DNA from: Anaerolineales bacterium
GTDB taxonomy: Bacteria > Chloroflexota > Anaerolineae > Anaerolineales > Villigracilaceae
Direction of reading: 5' to 3'
Assembly: GCA_017882065.1 (NCBI GenBank)
Contig: JADGQD010000099.1
Coordinates: forward strand, 1 to 7,333
DNA: 7,333 nucleotides
Made by a program: the position numbers and the translations under genes. The notes under the pieces were generated by a model that searched no databases, had not been told where the DNA came from, and saw only the letters and a program-made list of their open reading frames with translations. The stretch's first letter is position 1. Every line of letters starts with the position of its first letter. Positions 1-4,961 of this stretch are shown here, piece by piece.

Positions 1-27
1 GATTACAAAATTGTCAAATTGGCGTAG
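1..27 (+). CDS. Possible C-terminal tail of an upstream gene (partial)
   Basis: Frame 1 is open from the window edge and reads DYKIVKLA before a TAG at 25-27. Eight residues are too few to name a family, and any frame has a fair chance of being open this long. It is listed only because it would explain why the first gene starts well inside the window. The stop codon lies inside the first copy of an 11-bp tandem repeat. Confidence 0.2.
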   Translation, partial: DYKIVKLA

Positions 28-47
28 GGGAAGCGTAGGGGAAGCGT
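22..47 (+). repeat. 11-bp tandem duplication, about 2.4 copies
   Basis: The unit GCGTAGGGGAA occurs at 22-32 and again, identically, at 33-43, followed by a partial GCGT at 44-47. It lies in non-coding sequence or at the very end of an upstream gene. It may be a simple slippage duplication or a pair of direct binding sites; nothing in the sequence decides between these. Confidence 0.7.
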
Positions 48-113
48 CAAGTACATTTTAGACCAGGATGGTAAGATATTGACGTAAGGCGATTTCTCTT
101 CTCCTCCTTTCAA

Positions 114-142
114 GAGAGCCGGGGTCGGCGTCCCCGGCTCTC
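114..142. repeat. Perfect intergenic hairpin (11-bp stem, 7-nt loop)
   Basis: GAGAGCCGGGG at 114-124 pairs perfectly with CCCCGGCTCTC at 132-142 around the loop TCGGCGT. No T-run follows on either strand, so it is not a canonical intrinsic terminator. It ends 16 bp upstream of the extended -10 element of the next gene, so it could be a terminator remnant for the upstream gene, an operator-like palindrome or a dispersed REP-like element. Its CGGGGTCGG segment also occurs in the palindrome to the right of the transposase at 2630-2665. Confidence 0.65.
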
Positions 143-157
143 ACGATTCTAACACAA

Positions 158-166
158 TGTTATAAT
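158..166 (+). promoter_or_regulatory. Extended -10 promoter (TGT-TATAAT)
   Basis: The sequence TGTTATAAT is a perfect extended -10 element: TG, one base, then consensus TATAAT at 161-166. No good TTGACA-like -35 sits 17 bp upstream, as is usual for extended -10 promoters. Transcription would be expected to start near 172-174. This makes the TTG at 172 an unlikely translation start and favours GTG 202 or ATG 205 for the HD gene. This is sequence evidence only. Confidence 0.55.
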
Positions 167-204
167 CCCTTTTGTCGGCAGACTATCGCCGGGGATTTCC
201 CGTG

Positions 205-729
205 ATGCTTTCCCGCCTCGCTTACCGCACCCGCCAGTTCTGGAATACCCTGCCCGGCTCCCGCAGGCGGGTCGAGATCGAGATGCTTCTTCCACATCTC
301 CCTCCTTCCCAGATTGTCCTTTTTCGCCGGATGCAGCTCTCCGAGCAGACCCATGCCTATCAGATGTTCGAACAATTAAAAGCTTCTGGTCAAACCGACC
401 CGGACCTGCTGGCCGCTGCCCTCCTACACGATGTTGGTAAAGTCCTGTATCCGCTTTCCTTACTCGACCGCGTGGTCATCGTGCTGGGAAAACGCTTTTT
501 CCAGCGAAGAGCCAGACGCTGGAGCGAGGGGACACCGAGCCGACTCCGCCGCCCATTCGTTGTGGCCGCGCATCACCCCGATTGGGGTGCAGACCTGGCA
601 GAGCAAGCGGGCGCTTCTTCCCGGACCGTGGACCTGATCCGCCGCCACCAAGCCCCAGCCTCCCCAAATCCAGGTTCGCGGACCGAACGCCTGCTGGCCG
701 TGCTGCAAGCAGCGGATAACGAGAATTAG
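205..729 (+). CDS. HD-domain phosphohydrolase-like protein
   Basis: A 174-residue cytosolic protein with an HD metal-binding domain. Numbered from ATG 205, the probable ligands are H50 (in QTHAYQ), the signature H75-D76 (LLHDVGK), H123/H124 (AAHHPDWG), H148 (IRRHQ) and D171 (AADNEN). The order H, HD, HH, H, D matches HD-superfamily phosphohydrolases, which cleave phosphomonoester or phosphodiester bonds, often in nucleotides. The exact substrate cannot be read from sequence. The open frame extends back to a TTG at 172, but the extended -10 at 158-166 places the transcript start there. GTG 202 or ATG 205, with GGGGA at 191-195 upstream, is therefore preferred. The first 40 residues are basic and lack a convincing signal peptide. 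The next gene starts 14 nt downstream, so the two are probably co-transcribed. Confidence 0.8.
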   Translation: MLSRLAYRTRQFWNTLPGSRRRVEIEMLLPHLPPSQIVLFRRMQLSEQTHAYQMFEQLKASGQTDPDLLAAALLHDVGKVLYPLSLLDRVVIVLGKRFFQRRARRWSEGTPSRLRRPFVVAAHHPDWGADLAEQAGASSRTVDLIRRHQAPASPNPGSRTERLLAVLQAADNEN

Positions 730-743
730 AAAACGAGGAAACC

Positions 744-1751
744 ATGACCGTAAAAATCACCATCATCGGCCTCGGCCAAATTGGCGCTTCTTTGGGACTG
801 GCCCTGGCAAACCACAAAGACCAGGTCACCACGCTCGGCCACGATAAATCGCCGGATATCGCCCGCAAAGCCCAGAAGCAGGGGGCGGTTGAGAGCATTT
901 CCTACAACCTGCCCGCCTCCATCGAAGGTGCAGACTTTGTAGTGCTGGCAATCCCCTTCGATGAGATTTATGAAACATTGAAAATTATTGCACAGGATTT
1001 ACGCGAGGGTGCCGTCGTGATGGATACCGCGCCGGTCAAATCGGTGGTGGCAGAATGGGCGAAAGAACTCCTGCCGCCCAAACGCCATTACATCGGCCTG
1101 ACCCCGGCGCTCAACCCGACCTGCCTGGAGGATGCCGCGCGGGGGCTGAACGCAGCTCGCGCCGACCTGTTCCAGAAAGGGGTGATCGCTGTCACTGCTC
1201 CGCAAGGGACGGCTGAAGGGGCGCTCAAACTGGCGGCTGATTTTGTCGCCCTGCTCGGCGCGCAGCCCTTTTTCGCGGACCTGGCTGAAGTGGACGGGGT
1301 GATGGCCTCAGCCCACCTCCTACCGGGATTGTCGGCGGCTGCACTGACCGAGACTGTCACCGGTCAGCAAGGCTGGGCAGACATCCGCAAAATTGCCGGG
1401 AAGCCTTATTCAGCCGCCACGCAGCCGCTCGACGGGGAAGAGCCCGCCGCGCTGGCTGAGGCCATCCTGCAGAACCGCGCCAATACGATCCGTGTTCTGG
1501 ACGAATATATTGCCACCCTGACATCCTTGCGAAAGGATATTGCGGAAGAAAATAAAAAGGAGCTGCAAGCCCGTCTCGAACGTGCCCGGCGGGGACGCGC
1601 CCAGTGGCAATTGGAGCGCGCCAAAGGCGACTGGCTATCGGTCGAATTCGGCGGGCAGGAAATGCCAAAAGTCGGTGATATTTGGAAACGGCAGATCGGC
1701 GGCCTGGATAAAATCTTCGGTCGGCGCGACAAGAAACCGGATGCGGATTAA
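744..1751 (+). CDS. TyrA-like prephenate/arogenate dehydrogenase family protein, catalytically divergent
   Basis: A 335-residue cytosolic protein. An N-terminal Rossmann fold begins with GLGQIGASLG (9-18), and D34 ending the second strand suggests NAD rather than NADP. The helical second half (about 170-265) has SAHLLPGLSAAAL (189-201), which aligns with the SHLPH-type helix of TyrA. TyrA makes tyrosine precursors from prephenate or arogenate. Two usual active-site positions differ: the DxxSxK serine is proline (DTAPVK, 94-99), and the catalytic His of HPMAG is replaced in GLTPALNP (118-125). The substrate-binding Arg region reads DIRKIAG (213-219), shifted or changed to Lys. Residues 261-335 form a charged, probably helical tail. 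The family is clear from the fold motifs, but activity on prephenate is doubtful. A Shine-Dalgarno (GAGGAA, 735-740) precedes the ATG. A small GIY-YIG gene follows after 8 nt. Confidence 0.75.
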   Translation: MTVKITIIGLGQIGASLGLALANHKDQVTTLGHDKSPDIARKAQKQGAVESISYNLPASIEGADFVVLAIPFDEIYETLKIIAQDLREGAVVMDTAPVKSVVAEWAKELLPPKRHYIGLTPALNPTCLEDAARGLNAARADLFQKGVIAVTAPQGTAEGALKLAADFVALLGAQPFFADLAEVDGVMASAHLLPGLSAAALTETVTGQQGWADIRKIAGKPYSAATQPLDGEEPAALAEAILQNRANTIRVLDEYIATLTSLRKDIAEENKKELQARLERARRGRAQWQLERAKGDWLSVEFGGQEMPKVGDIWKRQIGGLDKIFGRRDKKPDAD

Positions 1752-1759
1752 CCGCCTCT

Positions 1760-2005
1760 ATGTCCTTTTTTTGCTATATTCTCGAATGTTCTGACGGAAC
1801 CTATTACACCGGCTGGACGACCGACCCGGAGCGACGCCTCTGCCGGCATAACCGCGGGAACGGCGCCCGGTACACGCGCGGCCGGCGTCCGGTCCGGTTG
1901 GTTTACGTGGAGGAGCAGCAGGATCGGAGCAGTGCGATGCGAAGAGAGATCCGGATCAAGCGGATGAGTCGGAAAATGAAAGGAAAGTTGATTAAACAAA
2001 AATAA
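1760..2005 (+). CDS. GIY-YIG endonuclease-like protein (UPF0213/YhbQ-type)
   Basis: An 81-residue protein consisting of a single GIY-YIG nuclease domain, the usual length for the UPF0213/YhbQ group. The first motif is CYILECSDGTYYTGWT (5-20), with Y6/I7 for GIY and Y16-T17-G18 for YIG. R25/R26 and H30 follow (ERRLCRH), then E63 in REIRIKRMS, the expected metal-binding glutamate. The C-terminus is strongly basic (KMKGKLIKQK), which fits DNA binding. YhbQ-type proteins are linked to DNA cleavage and repair, but their physiological role is poorly known. The ATG lies 8 nt after the TyrA-like stop and has no evident Shine-Dalgarno, so translation is probably coupled. The RAYT mobile unit begins just after it. 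Confidence 0.85.
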   Translation: MSFFCYILECSDGTYYTGWTTDPERRLCRHNRGNGARYTRGRRPVRLVYVEEQQDRSSAMRREIRIKRMSRKMKGKLIKQK

Positions 2006-2014
2006 AGGCTAGCT

Positions 2015-2040
2015 ATGTCGGGGTCTCCTGACCCCGACAT
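2015..2040 (-). repeat. Left outer REP-like palindrome of the RAYT unit
   Basis: A perfect 11-bp stem: ATGTCGGGGTC at 2015-2025 pairs with GACCCCGACAT at 2030-2040 around the tetraloop TCCT. It lies 9 nt after the GIY-YIG stop and 23 nt before the transposase ATG. There is no T-run, so it is not a typical terminator. It is assigned to the minus strand because its loop then reads AGGA, matching GGGA in the right-hand copy. Confidence 0.8.
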
Positions 2041-2046
2041 GCAACT

Positions 2047-2057
2047 GACCGAAGGTC
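2047..2057. repeat. Left inner mini-palindrome GACC-gaa-GGTC
   Basis: Four-base arms around a 3-nt loop, 6 nt inside the outer palindrome. It is short enough to be chance alone. The same arms recur at 2616-2626 in the mirror position on the other side of the transposase gene, which makes it worth recording. The GAAGG within it (2051-2055) also serves as a Shine-Dalgarno-like sequence for the transposase. Confidence 0.45.
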
Positions 2058-2063
2058 TCACCC

Positions 2064-2609
2064 ATGGAACGTTATAGAATTCTGGAAGGTGTTTACATCT
2101 ATTTTGTAACATTTGCGATTGTTGAATGGCTTCCTGTTTTCATAGAGGAGTCTACCTGCAAAATTATCACCGACAGCTTGAATTTCTGCATCCAGAATAA
2201 AAGTCTGCGCGTTAATGCTTATGTCGTCATGTCCAATCATTTGCATGCAGTTGTTTTTGACGGGGATTTCGATAGCGAAAGGTTGAAGCATACTCTGGAT
2301 GATTTCCGCAAATTTACGGGAAGACAACTAGCGGATTACTGTGATGCTCATTGTTCGCTTGTCTTTGGCGAAGCGTTTCGACGCGCAGCAGGTGAAGACC
2401 GCCAGAGGCGAGTCTGGCAGCCGACGCAACATCCCGAAGGGATTGTCTCCGAGCAGTTCTGGCAGCAAAAAGTCAACTACATCCACGAGAATCCGGTACG
2501 CAAGGGGTTGGTGACCCGGCCGGAGGATTGGCGCTTTTCCTCAGCAAAATTTTGGGCGAACGAAGATACCAAAAATACTGATATAGAAATTTGTGGGGTT
2601 GGCTGGTAG
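2064..2609 (+). CDS. REP-associated tyrosine transposase (RAYT, Y1/HUH family)
   Basis: A 181-residue single-domain HUH nuclease of the IS200-like Y1 transposase fold. The metal-binding HUH motif is NHLHAVV (58-64), with H59 and H61. The nucleophile is probably Y139 in VNYIHENPVRKGLV (137-150), the typical RAYT signature. Such enzymes cut single-stranded DNA at palindromic REP elements through a 5'-phosphotyrosine link. The length is normal for a RAYT, and the catalytic residues, frame and stop are intact, so the gene may still be active. The ATG has GAAGG 8 nt upstream. Codon use is AT-richer than in the flanking genes, especially in the first 200 bp, which fits horizontal arrival. The palindromes on both sides are its likely substrates. 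Confidence 0.9.
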   Translation: MERYRILEGVYIYFVTFAIVEWLPVFIEESTCKIITDSLNFCIQNKSLRVNAYVVMSNHLHAVVFDGDFDSERLKHTLDDFRKFTGRQLADYCDAHCSLVFGEAFRRAAGEDRQRRVWQPTQHPEGIVSEQFWQQKVNYIHENPVRKGLVTRPEDWRFSSAKFWANEDTKNTDIEICGVGW

Positions 2610-2615
2610 TTTGAA

Positions 2616-2626
2616 GACCTGCGGTC
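2616..2626. repeat. Right inner mini-palindrome GACC-tgc-GGTC
   Basis: GACC at 2616-2619 and GGTC at 2623-2626 flank TGC. It starts 6 nt after the transposase stop and ends 3 nt before the outer palindrome. It mirrors 2047-2057 in both arm sequence and placement. Confidence 0.45.
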
Positions 2627-2629
2627 AAT

Positions 2630-2665
2630 ACCTGGGCGGGGTCGGGAGACCCTCGCCCACCAGGT
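2630..2665 (+). repeat. Right outer REP-like palindrome of the RAYT unit
   Basis: A long imperfect hairpin. The inner stem is GGGTC (2639-2643) and GACCC (2648-2652) around loop GGGA. The stem continues outward with a G-T pair, a one-base bulge and five more pairs, and after a 3-nt bulge the ends ACC and GGT pair. The core matches the minus-strand reading of the left palindrome at all but one or two positions. The less perfect outer stem is typical of diverged REP copies. Confidence 0.7.
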
Positions 2666-2676
2666 GATATGAAAAC

Positions 2677-2705
2677 TTCCAAGATCAAAATCTCGGAAAT
2701 TTTTT
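2677..2705. terminator. Probable bidirectional intrinsic terminator
   Basis: TTCCAAGAT (2677-2685) pairs with ATCTCGGAA (2690-2698), one mismatch, around loop CAAA. On the plus strand an A and six T residues (2700-2705) follow. Read on the minus strand, the hairpin is followed by GTTTTC. A-rich sequence lies on both outer sides. It sits exactly where the plus-strand run (HD gene to RAYT) meets the minus-strand pyr operon, as expected for a shared terminator. The stem is fairly AT-rich, so it may be only moderately strong. Confidence 0.6.
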
Positions 2706-2795
2706 ATCTGCTCCGTGTAACAAGGGGATACGGACGAACGCCCCGCCTCCACCGGCGTTTTCAATGACCGCGTGGTAGGCATGTTTGTCGCTCAT
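2685..2795 (-). pseudogene. Truncated 5' remnant of a DUF1905-like gene
   Basis: From ATG 2793-2795 the minus strand reads MSDKHAYHAVIENAGGGG followed by AFVRIP, then leaves the family pattern and stops at a TGA at 2685-2687 (36 codons). The start resembles DUF1905 proteins, which open with an aromatic/His-rich strand, a run of glycines and an F-V-x-I-P motif, and then continue for about 70 more residues (family pattern from memory). Here the match ends after P24, near 2723, and the remaining 12 codons come from the terminator region. A good Shine-Dalgarno (AGGAG, 2801-2805) overlaps the Nudix stop codon, so this was once the last gene of the pyr operon. The missing part is not elsewhere in the window. 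The RAYT unit ends about 57 bp beyond the break. Confidence 0.6.
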
Positions 2796-2803
2796 GGTTT
2801 CTC

Positions 2804-3433
2804 CTAATCAAACGCCGCTGGCCGGGCGGGGTCAGCAAAATGGGCGAAGACTTCTTCGAGCATTTGCCGGTTGGTGCGGTAGGCCGAAAGCGGTGGGAGA
2901 TGTTCCAGGTCAAAGAAATCCACCGCCGAGGTCTCGTTGCTGGGACGGGCTTCGCCTCCGTTGATGGTGCACAGGAAGATGAGTTTATAGGCGTGGTAGA
3001 ACTCCATCCGGGCGCCGGGGACGCGGTTGGCATCGTAGACTGCGACCAGTTTCTCCACCCGGACCTCGTACCCGCTCTCCTCCCGAACCTCGCGCGCCAC
3101 CATTGCGGTTGGAGTCTCGCCCACATCACCCCAGCCACCGGGCATGGTCCAGCCGCCGTCCGAGCGTTCCTGTACCAACAAGATTTTGCCGTCCTGAATG
3201 ACCGCGCCGCGCACGTCGATCTTGGGCGTAGCATATCCCGGCTGGACGCGGAAATTTTCCAGAATAGAGTCAGGGGTAAGCGTGGTGTGACTGGCAACGA
3301 TCTCCGCGGCAATCTCTTCCAGCCGCCTATAACGCAGGCCATCGTATTCGCTCTGCGAATATGTCAGACCAGTCTGGGCCAGCGACTGGATCTCGCGCGC
3401 CCAGTCGAGCCATTTTGGAGTGGTTTCTGCCAT
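2804..3433 (-). CDS. Nudix hydrolase with Nudix_N-type N-terminal domain
   Basis: A 209-residue cytosolic protein. The first 60 residues (KWLDWAREIQSLAQTGLTY onward) match the N-terminal domain found in YjhB-like Nudix enzymes. The catalytic domain follows, with a complete Nudix box at 100-122: G100, E106, R114-E115-V116, E118-E119, G121. Nudix enzymes hydrolyse nucleoside diphosphates linked to another group. Relatives with this N-terminal domain act on substrates such as ADP-ribose or CDP-choline; the substrate here is unknown. The frame opens at a TTG at 3449-3451, but ATG 3431-3433 has an AGGAG 5 nt upstream (3439-3443) and is chosen. The gene lies 19 nt after pyrFE, probably in the same transcript, which hints at a role in nucleotide clean-up or recycling. 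Confidence 0.88.
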   Translation of the reverse strand: MAETTPKWLDWAREIQSLAQTGLTYSQSEYDGLRYRRLEEIAAEIVASHTTLTPDSILENFRVQPGYATPKIDVRGAVIQDGKILLVQERSDGGWTMPGGWGDVGETPTAMVAREVREESGYEVRVEKLVAVYDANRVPGARMEFYHAYKLIFLCTINGGEARPSNETSAVDFFDLEHLPPLSAYRTNRQMLEEVFAHFADPARPAAFD

Positions 3434-3452
3434 GATAACTCCTGAATACAAT

Positions 3453-4955
3453 CTATGAAGTTGTTTTTAAAAACGTCCGCGTCGCTGTGAGCTTCTCTTT
3501 ATCTACCTTGCCCGTCTTTTCCCAATAATCCAGCAACTGTGTGATGGTCAGCACCGCGTGTAAATGGAAACCTGCCTGCTCGAGCGACTCTTTCGCGCCA
3601 GACTGGCGGTCGATCAGCACGACCACATCTTTCACAACCAGCCCGGCTCCGGTCAGTTTCTCGATAGCTTCGAATTTGCTCCCGCCGGTAGTGGCGAGGT
3701 CGTCAATCACCACAACCGTCTCCCCGGCGTGGTACTCGCCTTCGATTTCGGCCTTCGTGCCGTACTCCTTTACTTCCTTGCGCGGATAAATCATCGGGTG
3801 GTTGCCCTGCAAGCTGACAGCCGTGGCAATCGGGATGGCGGCGTAGGGCAGGCCTGCAATGCGCTGGAATTCAAGTTTTTCCAAAATTGGCAGGTAGGCT
3901 GCTCCGACTTGTTCCAGCAGTTTGGGATAGGTGATGATCTGACGCAGGTCTATGTAGATGGGGGATTTCAATCCAGATTTCAGGGTGAATTCGCCAAACT
4001 TTATGCAGCCGGCATCGAGCAAGCTGTCGACGAGAGTAGAGAACAGAGAGGATAGAGAAATGTCGGACGATTGCAATGTCTTGTTTGATTCAGAAACAGT
4101 TTTACTGCTTTTTGTTCTCTTCTCTTTACTCATCTGGTATTGAATGTTTACCATCTCGTCTCGCAGTTCTGCGGCAACCCTGGGGGGGTCCTCGGACTGC
4201 GAGATGCCGCGCGAGACATTGATGAGCATGCCCTTCCCGTCTGCTCGCAGACCGGTGCGGAGAGCGGTTTCCAGGTCTCCGCCCTGGGCACCGACACCCG
4301 GGACCAGCAACCACAGGTCGGGCGCGGCGGCGCGGACGCGGGTCAGCGCATCGGGCTGGGTCGCTCCGACGACGAGGCCAATGTTGTCCCCGGTGTTCCA
4401 GGTCTGGGCGAGGTGGGCAATGTGTTGGTGTAAGGGAACGACATGTTGTGCCCCTACGACTACGACATTCAAATCCTGCAAATCCGCCGCACCGGGATTG
4501 GAGGTCTTGCACAGCAGGAAAACACCCTTCTCTTTGTACGCCAGGAACGGGTCGATCGAGTCCTTGCCAAGATACGGTGAAAGCGTGATGGCATGCACGC
4601 CGAGATTCTCAAAAGCCGATTGGGCATACGCCTCGGCGGTGGAGGCAATGTCGCCGCGTTTGGCATCGAGGATGACCGGGATCATCGAACCCAGCCGGTC
4701 GGACTCCGCCTGCACGGCGGCGATGACATCCTTCAACGCGGCCCAGCCCTCGGGTCCGTATAGCTCGAAGAAGGCGGCGTTGGGCTTGAAGGCGGCAGCG
4801 TAGGAGGAGGTCGCTTTAACGAGCCGCAGGCAGAAATCCCGCGCCGCCTCAGCGGTGGGAGCGGGTAAATCGGACGGGTGCGGGTCGAGTCCCACGCACA
4901 GGAGCGAGGAGCAATCGTCGACACGTTTGGCGAGAAAAGAAAAGAAGGTTTCCAT
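3453..4955 (-). CDS. pyrFE: Fused orotidine-5'-phosphate decarboxylase / orotate phosphoribosyltransferase (UMP synthase, PyrF-PyrE)
   Basis: A 500-residue bifunctional enzyme for the last two steps to UMP. Residues 1-270 are a subfamily-2-type OMP decarboxylase: FKPNAAFFE (56-64), catalytic D97-K99-D102 in ILDAKRGDI, phosphate-binding VPGVGAQGGD (218-227) and NVSRGI (246-251). Residues 271-300 are a Ser/Lys/Thr-rich linker. Residues 305-500 are orotate phosphoribosyltransferase: FGEFTLKSG (320-328), RKEVKEYGTK (392-401) and the PRPP loop VVVIDDLATTGG (414-425). The order OMPDC then OPRT is the reverse of animal and plant UMP synthase. The YGTK in the OPRT loop resembles the eukaryotic enzyme, where many bacterial OPRTs have HG. 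The ATG begins 6 nt after the upstream stop with no clear Shine-Dalgarno, so coupling is likely. A run of seven C (coding strand) lies at 4182-4188. Confidence 0.93.
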   Translation of the reverse strand: METFFSFLAKRVDDCSSLLCVGLDPHPSDLPAPTAEAARDFCLRLVKATSSYAAAFKPNAAFFELYGPEGWAALKDVIAAVQAESDRLGSMIPVILDAKRGDIASTAEAYAQSAFENLGVHAITLSPYLGKDSIDPFLAYKEKGVFLLCKTSNPGAADLQDLNVVVVGAQHVVPLHQHIAHLAQTWNTGDNIGLVVGATQPDALTRVRAAAPDLWLLVPGVGAQGGDLETALRTGLRADGKGMLINVSRGISQSEDPPRVAAELRDEMVNIQYQMSKEKRTKSSKTVSESNKTLQSSDISLSSLFSTLVDSLLDAGCIKFGEFTLKSGLKSPIYIDLRQIITYPKLLEQVGAAYLPILEKLEFQRIAGLPYAAIPIATAVSLQGNHPMIYPRKEVKEYGTKAEIEGEYHAGETVVVIDDLATTGGSKFEAIEKLTGAGLVVKDVVVLIDRQSGAKESLEQAGFHLHAVLTITQLLDYWEKTGKVDKEKLTATRTFLKTTS

Positions 4956-4961
4956 CGTGGA

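Larger units (their letters stand above)
2015..2665 (+). mobile_element. RAYT unit bounded by inverted composite palindromes
   Basis: A 651-bp unit made of outer palindrome (2015-2040), inner mini-palindrome (2047-2057), the RAYT gene (2064-2609), inner mini-palindrome (2616-2626) and outer palindrome (2630-2665). The left outer core read on the minus strand is GGGGTC-AGGA-GACCCC; the right core on the plus strand is GGGGTC-GGGA-GACCC, so the two are inverted copies. The mini-palindromes are GACC-gaa-GGTC and GACC-tgc-GGTC. REP-associated tyrosine transposases are known to sit beside palindromic REP elements they recognise and act on. The exact ends of the unit are inferred from the palindromes; I see no target duplication. 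Confidence 0.7.

Noticed and set aside
114..142. Intrinsic terminator for an upstream gene
   Set aside because: The stem is strong, but neither strand has a T-run after it, so it is recorded as a hairpin repeat of uncertain role.
2006..2063. Terminator after the GIY-YIG gene
   Set aside because: The palindrome at 2015-2040 is not followed by T residues, and its match to the right-hand RAYT palindrome makes a REP-like element more likely.
2840..3445. 201-codon open frame on the plus strand opposite the Nudix gene
   Set aside because: The minus strand has a perfect Nudix box and a good Shine-Dalgarno. The plus frame has no recognisable domain and no ribosome binding site.
3453..4133. Separate pyrE starting at the internal ATG 4131-4133 (M275)
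   Set aside because: No Shine-Dalgarno precedes this ATG and the frame is continuous with OMPDC, with no stop or shift between. A fusion with a linker is the simpler reading.
4144..4803. 219-codon open frame on the plus strand opposite the OMPDC domain
   Set aside because: It is a shadow of pyrFE, whose catalytic DAKRGD motif is on the other strand; composition is dominated by S, P, R and A.
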